From: Methanococcus vannielii SB
GTDB lineage: Archaea > AGJL01 > Methanococci > Methanococcales > Methanococcaceae
Length of the DNA stretch: 64,000 nt
Direction: 5' to 3'
NCBI RefSeq assembly: GCF_000017165.1
Contig: NC_009634.1
Location: forward strand, 944,249-1,008,248
The position numbers and the translations under genes are program-made. Positions 45,912 through 56,444 of the stretch are shown here, one piece after another (position 1 is the first letter of the stretch; each line of letters starts with the position of its first letter). The notes under the pieces are model-generated. The model was not told the DNA's origin. It saw nothing but the letters and a program-made list of their open reading frames with translations, and searched no databases.

Positions 45912-47552
45912 ATGGCTGATGATTTTAAAATTGCACAACAAACAAACCCCCACTTGAAAAATTACGTTGAAAAATTCAAAAAGGCATATATGAAGATTCC
46001 AGAATTTGTTCCAAGTCTTTCAAGGGATTTTAAAGAAATAAAATATCCGAATATCATTTATCCAATTGGAGACCCGATATTTATCCACCTTTATGGCTCC
46101 CCAACTACAAAAACAAGATATATTGCAATTGAACCAAAATTATCGGGTTCTGAAGAGCGTAATAAATATTTCAAAATTTTAGATAAGATATTAGAGTATG
46201 CACCATATAGTGATATTCCTGAAAACGATGAAGAGTTTGGAAAAGTTATAACAAAATTATTTGATAGCGTAACAAAATTAACTGAAAAAAAGGAAGTAAA
46301 AAAGAACGGAATTATTTCAAAATTAACTGATTCTGGAAAAATAGGTGTCAGTAAACCAGAAAGGGAAAAATACATCTACTTAATAAAACGGGATTTAATA
46401 GGGCTTGGAGCACTTGAACCAATTAAAAGAGACCCATATATTGAGGACATCCACGTAATAGGTTCAAAAAATTGCCAGTTAGTTCATAAAATATATGACA
46501 TGTTACCATCAAACATCGAGTGGGAAGAAGAAGGTGACCTTTCAAACTACTTAAAAAACATGTGTGAACGGATTGGAAGGCCGGTTTCAGATGCAACACC
46601 GATTGTTGATGGTTCGCTACCTGATGGGTCAAGAATAAACATTCTTTATTCTTCAGACGTATCTTTAAAAGGCCCTTCATTTACCATTCGTAAATTTACC
46701 GATGTTCCAATAAGTATTACCCAGATTATCAGCTGGGGTACTATGTCTGCACAAACTGCAGCATATTTATGGCTTTGTTTAGAATATGGAATGAGTATAT
46801 TTATCTGTGGTGAAACTGCATCTGGTAAAACTACCACCTTAAATGCAATTTTACCATTTATAAAGCCTAAATCAAAAATATTTTCATGTGAAGATACTTC
46901 AGAAGTAAAACCTCCAAATCCTGTATGGCAGCAGCTTTTAACCCGAGAAAGGGGCCCTGAAGAAAGTAGGGTAACATTATTTGACCTTTTAAGAGCTGCA
47001 TTAAGATCAAGGCCAAATTACATTATTGTAGGGGAAATTAGATCAGTTGAAGGTGCAGTAGCATTTCAAGCAATGCAGACAGGTCACCCTGTAATTTCAA
47101 CGTTTCACGCTGCAACGGTAAGAAAAATGATTCAAAGATTAACTGGTGACCCAATTAATATTCCACAAACTTTCATGGATAACTTAAATGTATGTCTATT
47201 CCAGCTTGCAGTTTATGCTAGGGGGAAATTTTTAAGGCGTGTTGTAACGGTTGAAGAAATTGAAGGATATTATAAAGAAGTAGATGGCGTAATTACAAGA
47301 GGCGTATTTGAATGGGACCCTCAAAAGGATATTCATAACTTTACAGGCTTAAATAACAGTTACATTCTTGAAGACAAGATTGCAACAGTTGCAGGGTATG
47401 AAGACCCACGGGAAATTTATGATGAACTTGATTTAAGAGTAAGAATTCTTGAAGAAATGATTGCAAGAGGAATATTTGGATATTACGAAGTTTTAGATGT
47501 TATATGGAGTTTTTACGAAAAAGGATTGGAAGGACTCCCATTCCAGGTTTAA
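45912..47552 (+). CDS. flaI: archaellum assembly and rotation ATPase FlaI (ArlI)
   Basis: Type II/IV secretion superfamily ATPase of 546 residues that powers both assembly and rotation. It shows the N-terminal domain motif GLGALEPIKRDPYIEDIHV, Walker A GETASGKTT near residue 300, the Asp box, Walker B YIIVGEIRS and the His box TGHPVISTFHA. AGGTGG precedes the ATG. The gap to flaJ is 9 bp. Confidence 0.97.
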   Translation: MADDFKIAQQTNPHLKNYVEKFKKAYMKIPEFVPSLSRDFKEIKYPNIIYPIGDPIFIHLYGSPTTKTRYIAIEPKLSGSEERNKYFKILDKILEYAPYSDIPENDEEFGKVITKLFDSVTKLTEKKEVKKNGIISKLTDSGKIGVSKPEREKYIYLIKRDLIGLGALEPIKRDPYIEDIHVIGSKNCQLVHKIYDMLPSNIEWEEEGDLSNYLKNMCERIGRPVSDATPIVDGSLPDGSRINILYSSDVSLKGPSFTIRKFTDVPISITQIISWGTMSAQTAAYLWLCLEYGMSIFICGETASGKTTTLNAILPFIKPKSKIFSCEDTSEVKPPNPVWQQLLTRERGPEESRVTLFDLLRAALRSRPNYIIVGEIRSVEGAVAFQAMQTGHPVISTFHAATVRKMIQRLTGDPINIPQTFMDNLNVCLFQLAVYARGKFLRRVVTVEEIEGYYKEVDGVITRGVFEWDPQKDIHNFTGLNNSYILEDKIATVAGYEDPREIYDELDLRVRILEEMIARGIFGYYEVLDVIWSFYEKGLEGLPFQV

Positions 47553-47561
47553 GGTGTTTTT

Positions 47562-49238
47562 ATGTTTTTTGACATACTTCCAAGAGTAGGTTTAAAACCA
47601 AAGGAGTATATTTTAAAATTCATACTTCCTGCATTTATAGTATCGTTGCTTGTAATAGTTCTTGGAATAACTTACTTTACAGGATACACAAGACTTATTG
47701 TGTTACTACTTCCTCTCCTTTTAATGGGTAGTGCAATAGGGTATCCATATATTGAACTTGATTCTCAAAGACAGAAAATTAATGAAAGACTCCACGTATT
47801 TATTACCAAATTTGGAGTTTTATCAATAACCGATTTAGAAAGAAAACATTTAATGCACCTATTATCTACTGAAAAGGAAGAATTAGGCCAACTTGCAAAC
47901 GAATCACATAAAATATACGTGCTACTTAAAAGATGGAACCAGTCATTAGCAGAATCTTGCCGTTTTCTTGCAAATAGATGTCCGAGTAGCCAATTTGGGG
48001 ATTTTTTAGACCGTATGGCGTATTCAATCGATAGCGGTCAGGAATTAAAGGAGTTTTTAAGTGGAGAACAGGATATTATAATGGAAGACTATTCAGAATT
48101 TTACAAACGAGCATTATATTCTCTTGACATGTTTAAAGAGATGTATGTAAGTGCTGTAACGTCCGTATCATTTTTTGTAACTTTTGCAATAATTGCACCA
48201 TTTTTAATGCCTTATGACTTCGTTACAATGGTTACTGTCGCACTTTTAGGTTTCATACTAATTGAAGTACTTTTAGTATATGCAATAAAAAATAAACTCC
48301 CTTATGATAGATTATGGCATACCGGAGAAAAACCAACTAGAATCGACTTAAAACTTAAAAAATGGTTAACAATTTCCGTTTTAGGAACTGTGATACTTAC
48401 TGGATTTTTAATATGGGGAAAATTTATTGGAGGAATCCCACAAATAATGAGTTTACCTTATCAAGTATTATTTGCTCTTGGAGTAACTCCTCTTGCAATT
48501 TCAGGATATATTGCACAGGTTGAAGAAAATATAGTAATTAGAAAAGAACTTAATTTTCCAGACTTTTTAAGGTCTTTAGGGGACTCCGTATGTGCTAAAG
48601 GGGGGGGAATGACTGAATCACTCCAATATCTTTCATCAAATGACTTTGGCCCACTTACAAAAGATTTAGAAGGACTTTATAAACGGGTTTCTATTCGAAT
48701 AGACAGTCAGAAAGCATGGCGTTACTTTGGTTACGATACCTGTAGCTACCTTATACAGCTTTTTTCAGAAATGTTTGAACGCTGTACATATCTTGGAGGT
48801 AATGCGGGAGAAGCATCTAACATAATAGGTAAAAACTTTCGTAAAATTATTAATCTTAGAAGGTCAAAATATCAAAATGTGAACCAGTTTGCAGGCATAA
48901 TGTATGGACTTGCTGGCGGTATGGCACTAACGCTTTATGCATCTTCCGGAGTAGCTTCAATGGTAAATGGACTTTATACAAGTTTAGAAGTTCCTGATAC
49001 CATGTTAGGTATTGTAAATACCATTACTCCAGGAGACTTTACATTAATTTCGTACCTAATATACAGCGTTTTAGTAATTTATTCAGTAGTTTCAGGATAT
49101 TTAATAAAACTAATGGATGGCGGACATTATCAAGTTTCATTACTGCATTTTGTTATAATGCTATGGGTTGCATCAATTGTTGGATATGTTACAGAAATCA
49201 TGACCGAAGGACTACTTGGTTCAAGTTTACCAATCTAA
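47562..49238 (+). CDS. flaJ: archaellum membrane platform protein FlaJ (ArlJ)
   Basis: 558-residue integral membrane platform on which the filament is assembled, equivalent to PilC/TadC. It has about nine spans in three groups and two large cytoplasmic helical domains (residues about 70-190 and 325-440) that contact FlaI. AGGTG precedes the ATG. Last gene of the operon. Confidence 0.95.
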   Translation: MFFDILPRVGLKPKEYILKFILPAFIVSLLVIVLGITYFTGYTRLIVLLLPLLLMGSAIGYPYIELDSQRQKINERLHVFITKFGVLSITDLERKHLMHLLSTEKEELGQLANESHKIYVLLKRWNQSLAESCRFLANRCPSSQFGDFLDRMAYSIDSGQELKEFLSGEQDIIMEDYSEFYKRALYSLDMFKEMYVSAVTSVSFFVTFAIIAPFLMPYDFVTMVTVALLGFILIEVLLVYAIKNKLPYDRLWHTGEKPTRIDLKLKKWLTISVLGTVILTGFLIWGKFIGGIPQIMSLPYQVLFALGVTPLAISGYIAQVEENIVIRKELNFPDFLRSLGDSVCAKGGGMTESLQYLSSNDFGPLTKDLEGLYKRVSIRIDSQKAWRYFGYDTCSYLIQLFSEMFERCTYLGGNAGEASNIIGKNFRKIINLRRSKYQNVNQFAGIMYGLAGGMALTLYASSGVASMVNGLYTSLEVPDTMLGIVNTITPGDFTLISYLIYSVLVIYSVVSGYLIKLMDGGHYQVSLLHFVIMLWVASIVGYVTEIMTEGLLGSSLPI

Positions 49239-49326
49239 TTTAGTATGGTTTAGTATGGATTTGTTAAAATCTTAATCTAAAATACCTTTTAAAAAAAGTA
49301 CTTGATTTAAAGTTATTAATTTAAAG

Positions 49327-50163
49327 TTATTTAAAAATCGAGCCGATAATAAACGCAATCAAAACAAAGTTTGTTATCAATTTTATATTTTTTGAAGTTT
49401 TTCTTGCTTGTTTTTTTGAAGGTGCGTTTAAAAGATTAAAAAACCCAGCTAAAAACATTAAATTACATATTAAAATCATTAAAAGGTAATAAATTCCAAA
49501 AATTCCTGTTAAATAGGGTAAAAAGCTTAAACCTATTGCAATAAGGAGTAACCCTAAAGAAATATAAATTGACTTTTCACCGTATTTTATTGGTAGTGAA
49601 CTTACTTTTTCTTTTAAATCACCTTCTATATCCTCATAGTCTTTTATTATTTCTCTTGCCCACATTGAAAACATGGCACATGAAAATAAATATAAGGATA
49701 CATTAACATTTCCTACCGCAATTCCCCCAAATATAAATACTGAACCTGTAAGATATGCAACAAGCATGTTTCCGATAATTTTATTTTTTTTATAAATTTT
49801 TGCGTATTTTTGTAAAACTACAGCATTTAATACCGCCATTAAAAAACAATATATATTAAAAAGAGATATTATAAGCCCGAATATCATTATCGAATATGAA
49901 AATACTTTTGCATCAGTTAAACTAATCCTTTTTGAAGGTATGGGCCTAAACGGCTTATTTATCCGATCTATTTTTAAATCATATATGTCATTTAAAGAAT
50001 TTCCAAAGCCACATATAAAAAATACGACTAAAAATGCCAAAATCAGTGGAAATAATGCACCAAATGTAAAGTTAGATGCAATTAATCCTGAAATTAACGC
50101 TCCAAAGCCTGCCGTTAAACAATTTTTTAACCGGATAAGTTCAAAGTACGCCTTTAAATCCAT
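49327..50163 (-). CDS. UbiA-family prenyltransferase, probable digeranylgeranylglyceryl phosphate synthase
   Basis: 278-residue membrane enzyme that adds the second geranylgeranyl chain in archaeal lipid synthesis. The first Asp motif is NSLNDIYDLKIDRINKPFRPIPS (in part) and the second is KDYEDIEGD; eight or nine spans are visible. GGTGA is five bases before ATG 50163. The size and motifs fit DGGGP synthase, though other UbiA prenyl acceptors cannot be excluded. Confidence 0.85.
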   Translation of the reverse strand: MDLKAYFELIRLKNCLTAGFGALISGLIASNFTFGALFPLILAFLVVFFICGFGNSLNDIYDLKIDRINKPFRPIPSKRISLTDAKVFSYSIMIFGLIISLFNIYCFLMAVLNAVVLQKYAKIYKKNKIIGNMLVAYLTGSVFIFGGIAVGNVNVSLYLFSCAMFSMWAREIIKDYEDIEGDLKEKVSSLPIKYGEKSIYISLGLLLIAIGLSFLPYLTGIFGIYYLLMILICNLMFLAGFFNLLNAPSKKQARKTSKNIKLITNFVLIAFIIGSIFK

Positions 50164-50231
50164 GTAATTCACCCAAACGATATATAGTTTAAAACTAAGA
50201 TAAAAAGCTGATAGTTAAAATATGTGATAAC

Positions 50232-51053
50232 ATGCTATACTTTGGAACCGCAGGAATACCGATAAATGCAAAAACTACTGAAGATTCATTTAGCTATTTA
50301 AAAAATATCAATCTTGATGCAATGGAACTTGAATTTGTAAGAAGTGTAAATCTAACCGAAAATAAAGCTAATGATTTAAAAAATAAGGCAGGCATAATAT
50401 TAAGTGTTCATGCCCCGTATTATGTAAATTTAAATGCAAAAGAACCTGAAAAAATAGTTTCGAGTATTAAAAGAATCGTTGATTCGTCAAAAATTCTAAA
50501 TATTTTTAATAATAAAAATCCTGAAAATAAAAATGTGGTTTTTCATCCAGGATATTATTTAAAAGAAAATCCAGACAAAGTTTATGAAAAAATAAAATTA
50601 AATATGTTAAAAATTATTGAAATACTGATTGAAAATAAATTTAACGTAAAACTAAGGCCTGAAACTACTGGAAAAACTACGCAGTTTGGAAGTTTAGATG
50701 AATTGATAAAACTTTCAACTGAAATTAACGTACTACCTTGCATTGATTTTTCACACGTTTTTGCAAGAAGTTTTGGAAAAATTAACGATTACAATTCATT
50801 TTACAGCATACTTTTAAAATTAGAAGAAAATTTAGGTAAATTGGGAATTAAAGATATGCATATCCATATTTCGGGAATTGAATTTGGAAACGGCGGTGAA
50901 AAAAATCATTTGCCAATAGAAAGCTCTAATTTTAATTATGTAGATGTTTTAAGAGCGTTAAAGGATTTTGATGCATCTGGAACTGTAATTTGTGAAAGTC
51001 CAAAGCTAGAATACGACTGTCTTATTTTAAAAAAGATTTATGAAGAACTTTAG
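50232..51053 (+). CDS. endonuclease IV-like TIM-barrel protein
   Basis: 273 residues of the AP endonuclease 2/xylose isomerase-like family. Metal ligands in the endonuclease IV order are seen: HAPYYVN, FHPGYY, PETTGK, CIDFSHVFAR, HIHIS and a final glutamate in VICESPKLE. This supports abasic-site repair with a trinuclear zinc site. GTGAT precedes the ATG. It is divergent from the UbiA gene. Confidence 0.83.
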   Translation: MLYFGTAGIPINAKTTEDSFSYLKNINLDAMELEFVRSVNLTENKANDLKNKAGIILSVHAPYYVNLNAKEPEKIVSSIKRIVDSSKILNIFNNKNPENKNVVFHPGYYLKENPDKVYEKIKLNMLKIIEILIENKFNVKLRPETTGKTTQFGSLDELIKLSTEINVLPCIDFSHVFARSFGKINDYNSFYSILLKLEENLGKLGIKDMHIHISGIEFGNGGEKNHLPIESSNFNYVDVLRALKDFDASGTVICESPKLEYDCLILKKIYEEL

Positions 51054-51065
51054 TTTATTCTACGT

Positions 51066-51095
51066 ATTTTATTTTATTTTATTTTATTTTATTTT
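51066..51095. repeat. ATTTT pentanucleotide tract
   Basis: Six tandem ATTTT units between the convergent endonuclease IV-like and UPF0179 genes. It may serve as a bidirectional T-rich termination zone (T-runs for the plus-strand gene). Confidence 0.8.
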
Positions 51096-51107
51096 TTTAT
51101 TAACGCT

Positions 51108-51554
51108 CTATTTATTGGACTCATCCAAAGAAATTATTGAAACTTTTTTAAGGGAGTGTCCTTTTTGGCAGTCTATTTTTTCAGAAAATATTGAAGAAAC
51201 CTTGTATTTCCCAGAAATTCCCTCAGGATGGCACGAAAGGTAATTTTTACAGCACACTTTATCACATAAAACATTGGCGTGTGTCAAAGTTACTCCTTCG
51301 AGTGCTTTTTTAGATTCAATTAGTATTGTAAATTCTGCAGGGGCTACTTCAACCACTTTTACGCCGTTTTCATGAACAGTACAGGGGTGATTTGCCGACC
51401 TAACACTTACAATTTTATACCTTGCCCCAACGTCTAAATTATTGTGGCATATCCTTTTAAATCTGCATGACTCGCATTCATTCAAATGACCAAGATAAAT
51501 AAATTCATTTCCAGTTTTTGCAAGCTCGCTACCAATTAAAGTTATTTTCTTCAT
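51108..51554 (-). CDS. UPF0179 family cysteine-rich protein
   Basis: 148 residues with eight cysteines placed in pairs ([29 protein letters not shown] and DCQKGHS), suggesting one or more metal or iron-sulfur sites. The family is confined to archaea and has no known function. GGTGA precedes ATG 51554. An overlapping plus-strand frame over its 3' end was discarded. Confidence 0.85.
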   Translation of the reverse strand: MKKITLIGSELAKTGNEFIYLGHLNECESCRFKRICHNNLDVGARYKIVSVRSANHPCTVHENGVKVVEVAPAEFTILIESKKALEGVTLTHANVLCDKVCCKNYLSCHPEGISGKYKVSSIFSEKIDCQKGHSLKKVSIISLDESNK

Positions 51555-51662
51555 AATTCTCACCAATAATAAGCTCAGATAATTATTATTAAAAATATTA
51601 ATCGAAATTATATTATATAAATAATGTCAAATAATATTAAGTCAAAAAGTTAGGTGTTATAA

Positions 51663-53462
51663 ATGTGCGGAATAATCGGTTATATCGGGAATAAAAAAGC
51701 TTCAAATGTAATTTTAAATGGTTTAAAAAGGTTAGAATATAGGGGATACGATAGCTGCGGTATTGCTTCAATTTTTAACGATATAGAAGTTAGAAAAAAT
51801 GTTGGAAAGGTACTTGAGGTTTCAGAAAAAGAAAATTTCCCTGAAATGAACGGTAATATTGGAATAGGCCATAGTAGATGGGCAACACATGGGAAAATTA
51901 CAAAAGATAATTCTCACCCTCACTTTGACTGTACTAAAGAAATCTGTATTGCACATAATGGAATTATTTCAAATTATAAAGAATTAAAAGAAACATTGAT
52001 ACAAAATGGCCATATTTTTACGTCAGAAACTGATACTGAAGTTATTCCACACATAATAGAAGAAGAATTAAAAAAATTTAACGAATTAAATGAAGAAAAT
52101 TACATTTTAGGAATTCAAAATGCAATTAAGAGATTAAAAGGAACTTACGCTCTATTAATCCTCCATAAAAAATTTCCAGATATGCTTGTTGGAATTAGGA
52201 ATGAAAGTCCGCTTATTTTAGGAATCTCAAAAGAAGAATGTTTTATTGGAAGCGATATTTCTGCATTTTTAGACTATACTAAAACCGCAATTCCGTTAAA
52301 TGACATGGATATTGCAGTATTTAATAAAAAAGGAGGGAAGAATATCGATTTAAAATTATTAAATAACGGAAAAATTGTAAAAAGAGATGTTTTAAAGCTT
52401 GATTGGGATATTGAAAGTGCGGAAAAAGGCGGTTTTGAACACTTCATGTTAAAAGAAATAATGGAAGAACCTGAAATTTTAAAAAATTCAATTGAAATTT
52501 CAAAAGGAGAAATTGAAGAACTTTCAAAGGCAGTTAATAATTGTGACAAAATTTACATCACTGCAATGGGAACGTCACTCCATGCGGGAATGGTCTTTGA
52601 ATACTGGTTTTCAAAACTTGGAAAGTTAGTAATTCCTATTGATTCATCAGAATTTTTAATAAAAGGAATTGTTGATGAAAAAACACTTGTAATTGGAATA
52701 ACACAAAGTGGGGAAACATACGATACTATAAAAGCGTTGAAATATGCGAAAGAAAAAGGTGCAAAAACTGCCACAATTGTAAACGTTCTTGGAAGTACTG
52801 CAACTAGAGAAGCAGACATAACTATAATGATGGGTTCAGGAATAGAAATTGCAGTCTGCGCTACAAAAACATTCATGTCCCAGTTAGTGATATTATACCG
52901 GTTATTTATCGAGTATGGAAAAAACATTGGAATAGACATGTCTAGTTATGAAAAAGAACTTTTAAATATTCCAAAATATATTTCTAAAGTTTTAAATGAA
53001 CGTGAAAATATAAAAGAGCTTTCAAAAAATTTAAACGCTAAAAATTACCTGTTTGTATCAAAAGGAATAAATCTTCCAAATGCCCTTGAAGGTGCTTTAA
53101 AATTTAAAGAAATTACCTATTTACATGCAGAAGGAATGAGCAGTAGTTTTTTAAAACACGGAACGATTTCTTTAATAGATGAGAATATGGATACAGTTGC
53201 ACTACTTCCTCCAACAAATTCAGAACTTTTTAGTTCCGTTACATCAAATATTGAGGAAATAATGGCAAGAAAAGGAAAGGTAATTTCAATATCCCCAATA
53301 AAAAATGACGAATTAACGATAAAAGTTCCAGATGTACTTGAAGAGATAAGTCCTTTTATTTATGCACCTGTTTGTCAGCTTTTAGCATACTATAAAGCTG
53401 TTGAATTAAAAAGAGATGTAGATAAGCCTAGAGGGCTTGCAAAAAGTGTTACAGTTGAGTAA
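51663..53462 (+). CDS. glmS: glutamine:fructose-6-phosphate aminotransferase
   Basis: Makes glucosamine 6-phosphate, precursor of UDP-GlcNAc-type sugars, which Methanococcus needs for the N-glycans on archaellins, pilins and S-layer. Catalytic Cys2 (MCGIIGYIGN), RLEYRGYDSCG and GHSRWATHG form the glutaminase half; two SIS domains follow with AMGTSLHAG, ITQSGETYDT and LAKSVTVE at the end. 599 residues, full length. AGGTG precedes the ATG. The stop overlaps the convergent gene by 14 bp. Confidence 0.97.
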   Translation: MCGIIGYIGNKKASNVILNGLKRLEYRGYDSCGIASIFNDIEVRKNVGKVLEVSEKENFPEMNGNIGIGHSRWATHGKITKDNSHPHFDCTKEICIAHNGIISNYKELKETLIQNGHIFTSETDTEVIPHIIEEELKKFNELNEENYILGIQNAIKRLKGTYALLILHKKFPDMLVGIRNESPLILGISKEECFIGSDISAFLDYTKTAIPLNDMDIAVFNKKGGKNIDLKLLNNGKIVKRDVLKLDWDIESAEKGGFEHFMLKEIMEEPEILKNSIEISKGEIEELSKAVNNCDKIYITAMGTSLHAGMVFEYWFSKLGKLVIPIDSSEFLIKGIVDEKTLVIGITQSGETYDTIKALKYAKEKGAKTATIVNVLGSTATREADITIMMGSGIEIAVCATKTFMSQLVILYRLFIEYGKNIGIDMSSYEKELLNIPKYISKVLNERENIKELSKNLNAKNYLFVSKGINLPNALEGALKFKEITYLHAEGMSSSFLKHGTISLIDENMDTVALLPPTNSELFSSVTSNIEEIMARKGKVISISPIKNDELTIKVPDVLEEISPFIYAPVCQLLAYYKAVELKRDVDKPRGLAKSVTVE

Positions 53463-54735
53463 TTCTTTTTATTTTTTTCTTTCTTTCACCATTATATCCT
53501 AATTCATCTTCAAGTTCTACCATTTTTGGAGGAAGTTCTTTCCATCGCCAAAATCCTCTTAAAACTTCTTCTTTTGGATAATATTTTTTCAGATATTTAA
53601 CCCATCTTTCAAAATGGTCAGGATATAGTTCTTCTACCCTTAAAAATTCGCTGTTTAATGCAGACGGGCATAAATAACACCCTATTCTTTCAAAACCTTT
53701 ATCGTACATCGGATTATATAAAATATCATTTGAATAAATGTATGTCCAAATATCTAAAGAGTTCCAGTCAAGTATTGGAAATACGTTAGTCTGAAAATCG
53801 ATAAATCCACTTTTTCGTTCGTAATCCAAGTTTGCACGTGCAAAACTTTCGTATTTTCTTGAACCATCAATCGTAAGAACTTTTCTATTCCCATACTTTT
53901 TTTTCAAATACCTTTTTAAAGGCATTAATTTACAGGCACTGTTGCACCATCGGTTATCTTTTGTTGGAATTCCCTCTTTTTCAAGATTATCCCAAAAATT
54001 GTCTCCATCAACGGTGTCAATTTCAATATCGTATTTTTTTGAAAAATCCTTAACGTATTGAATTGTTTCAGGATATTCTAATCCAGTATCAATAAATACA
54101 ACGTCCATTTCAGGCATTACTTCTTTTGAAAGTAAAGTACATACTGAACTATCTTTTCCGCCACTAAATGAAACGTTTATTACGTATCCTTTCTTTTTAT
54201 ATTTTTCAATTGTTTCTTCAAGTATGTTTATTGAATTTTCAACCATTTCATTCATTCTTTCCTTATTTTTTTCTAAAAATTCAGGCATTTTTTCAATTTC
54301 AAGTTCCTTTTTCCTTGAAAGGTCTTTTAATTTTATACGGTCGTCTTTTCTAACGCCTACTCCTAAAAAATCACCGATTGTTATGCCCACATATTCAAAA
54401 TCATTTTTTAAGAGCGCATTGTACTCCTCAGGGTTTTCCAATAGTTCTTCTTTTATATATTTTCCTTTAAGTCTTTTTTTCGTGTATTTCAAAGCGATTT
54501 TTGGTTCAGCTATCGTGTAAAAATAAGGAGATGGCACAAATTTCCATTCAAGGTCGTGTAAATCAAATTCAAGTGTTCCAATTTGATCATTTCCAATGTA
54601 TACTCTTTTTCGATAGTCTAATCCAGAAAGTTTTTCTAAAAGAATTACGTCGTCTTTTTGAAAATTTTGGCCAGTTAATTCATTTAAAACTTTTAATTCA
54701 TAATTAGATGCAAATTTCGTGTCTTCATCAAACAT
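53449..54735 (-). CDS. PAPS-reductase-like adenine nucleotide hydrolase-fold protein
   Basis: 428 residues. The C-terminal half is PP-loop (VSFSGGKDSSVC near residue 195, FIDTGLEYPET, RWCNSACKLMPL, DGSRKYES and a final GCYLCP); the N-terminal 150 residues contain a PUA-like region. The paired cysteines could hold a [4Fe-4S] cluster. Assimilatory sulfate reduction is absent in these methanogens, so tRNA or sulfur chemistry is more likely; homologues occur in M. jannaschii. The start has a weak site (AGGTAA). Confidence 0.8.
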   Translation of the reverse strand: MFDEDTKFASNYELKVLNELTGQNFQKDDVILLEKLSGLDYRKRVYIGNDQIGTLEFDLHDLEWKFVPSPYFYTIAEPKIALKYTKKRLKGKYIKEELLENPEEYNALLKNDFEYVGITIGDFLGVGVRKDDRIKLKDLSRKKELEIEKMPEFLEKNKERMNEMVENSINILEETIEKYKKKGYVINVSFSGGKDSSVCTLLSKEVMPEMDVVFIDTGLEYPETIQYVKDFSKKYDIEIDTVDGDNFWDNLEKEGIPTKDNRWCNSACKLMPLKRYLKKKYGNRKVLTIDGSRKYESFARANLDYERKSGFIDFQTNVFPILDWNSLDIWTYIYSNDILYNPMYDKGFERIGCYLCPSALNSEFLRVEELYPDHFERWVKYLKKYYPKEEVLRGFWRWKELPPKMVELEDELGYNGERKKKIKRITQL

Positions 54736-54767
54736 TTTTGGTTACCTGTTCTTTTTTACCATTTAAA

Positions 54768-54910
54768 ATTTATCTAAGATTTATCTAAGATTTATCTAAG
54801 ATTTATCTAAGATTTATCTAAGATTTATCTAAGATTTATCTAAGATTTATCTAAGATTTATCTAAGATTTATCTAAGATTTATCTAAGATTTATCTAAGA
54901 TTTATTTAAT
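54768..54910. repeat. 11-bp tandem repeat, twelve perfect copies
   Basis: Twelve perfect copies of ATTTATCTAAG (54768-54899) and one degenerate copy to 54910. The array begins 33 bp upstream of the PAPS-reductase-like start codon and fills the gap to the RecJ-like gene. The period is about one helical turn, so every unit presents the same face. It is a probable site of slippage that could alter expression. Confidence 0.95.
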
Positions 54911-54947
54911 TTTTAAGTAGGTACTTATCAAATTATAATTTATTTAA

Positions 54948-56351
54948 CTATAGTTTTTCTTCTAAGTATTTAACAAAATCTCTGGTTTTTGGGATATGTG
55001 CACCACATGCAAATTTATGCCCTCCGCCACTTCCACCAACTTTTTTTGATGCATAGCTTATTGCACTTGCTAAATTTATGTCCTCTGCAAAAGATAAAAG
55101 CTTTGGACACCTTGCAGAAACCTTATAGCCATTATTCATTTCAGAAACTGCAAATATTGGTTTTGTCCAGTCTACCTTTTCAATTGAATAACTCATTCCA
55201 GCAACAATTCCAACAATATTTCCTTTTATCGCATTTTTATCAACTTCAAAATACTGGAATTTATCTTTTTGAATTATTTCTACGTCATTTTTCAAAAAAT
55301 CCATTGCACTTGCAAGATTTTTTTTGTGTTTTTTAAGCATTTTTAGCATTTTATCATAATTTTTATCCCTGTCTCCTTTTAAAACTTCTAAGGGTACGCT
55401 ATATTCATCATACCTAGAACAGCCATTTATGCATGTTGAAAACTCTTCAAGGTTTTTTAAACTCGTTTTAAATTCTTCAGATTTAAGTTCGTAGCTTTCT
55501 CCAAATATTACTTTTGGAAGATGTATTCTCCACGTTATTGGGAGATATCTACTGCATTTATGTAAAAATTCGGTTCCAATTATTTTTTTTTCATGAAAAG
55601 TTAGTTCACATAAGTAATTTTTTGGAAGAATATTCGTTCCATGCTTTTTATTTACCATATTTATAAAATTAATTATTCTTGAATCGTTATCTGTTAAATC
55701 TGTTCTAACATCTGTAAAATATTTAATTGAAGTAAATAAAGGCCTTGTGTGTTTTCCATAAAACTGTAAATCTGGTGATATTATAATATCTCCAAATTCT
55801 ACTGCATCTTTTAAAATTACATCCTTATTTAACCCTATAAGGTTACCTTCAAGGTTTTGAACGTCACCAACAGCACCCAAAACTGCATATTTTGCTAAAT
55901 CAGTAAATCTAGGATTACATACTTTTGCAAATAAGTAAGATACGCCTGCGCCACATATTTCTTTCCCCCCATCAATTCCATCATTATGGGGATTTACATT
56001 TATTATATTTTCAGGAATTTTTTCATTTGAAACTATGTGATGGTCTAAAATTATAATGTGAGGATTTTTTTTAATTTCAAATAGTTTTTCTTTTATTAAA
56101 TCAATTTGTCCGCTTCCCAAATCTGCAAAAATTATTAAATCGTGTTCAAATGGGATTTCGTCTATTGTTTCGTAGTCAATTTGCCTTAAAAAAAGAAATT
56201 CTGCACTGATATTCAATCTTTCAAGAACTTTTTCCAAGATAATTCTTGAATTTAGTCCATCAGTATCGATATGGGTACAGACCAATATACTCTTATCACG
56301 ATTTTTTCTAAGCGTTTTGACTGCTTTTTTTAAATTAGACAAATATTCCAT
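54948..56351 (-). CDS. DHH-family phosphoesterase, RecJ-like
   Basis: 467 residues with the DHH motifs [11 protein letters not shown] near residue 28, [20 protein letters not shown] and [12 protein letters not shown], and the DHHA1 motif [16 protein letters not shown] at the end. Archaeal RecJ-like proteins (GAN/RecJ2) act as single-strand nucleases or bind the replisome. GGTG lies six bases before ATG 56351. The metal residues look intact, so nuclease activity is likely. Confidence 0.87.
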   Translation of the reverse strand: MEYLSNLKKAVKTLRKNRDKSILVCTHIDTDGLNSRIILEKVLERLNISAEFLFLRQIDYETIDEIPFEHDLIIFADLGSGQIDLIKEKLFEIKKNPHIIILDHHIVSNEKIPENIINVNPHNDGIDGGKEICGAGVSYLFAKVCNPRFTDLAKYAVLGAVGDVQNLEGNLIGLNKDVILKDAVEFGDIIISPDLQFYGKHTRPLFTSIKYFTDVRTDLTDNDSRIINFINMVNKKHGTNILPKNYLCELTFHEKKIIGTEFLHKCSRYLPITWRIHLPKVIFGESYELKSEEFKTSLKNLEEFSTCINGCSRYDEYSVPLEVLKGDRDKNYDKMLKMLKKHKKNLASAMDFLKNDVEIIQKDKFQYFEVDKNAIKGNIVGIVAGMSYSIEKVDWTKPIFAVSEMNNGYKVSARCPKLLSFAEDINLASAISYASKKVGGSGGGHKFACGAHIPKTRDFVKYLEEKL

Positions 56352-56444
56352 TAATAACACCGGCTACGTAAATTATAACACTTTATATATTATAAACTTG
56401 ATATATATGAATAATTGACCTTTAAAAACTGTTGAAGGATATTT

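Noticed and set aside
51040-51243. Plus-strand frame of 67 codons after the endonuclease IV-like gene
   Set aside because: It is formed by the ATTTT tract and the reverse of the UPF0179 gene, which has strong family cysteines and a ribosome binding site on the other strand.
51567-51662. glmS ribozyme upstream of glmS
   Set aside because: The gap is about 95 bases, AT-rich and without the conserved ribozyme core; such ribozymes are bacterial.
54768-54910. Possible CRISPR array
   Set aside because: The units are contiguous 11-mers without spacers.
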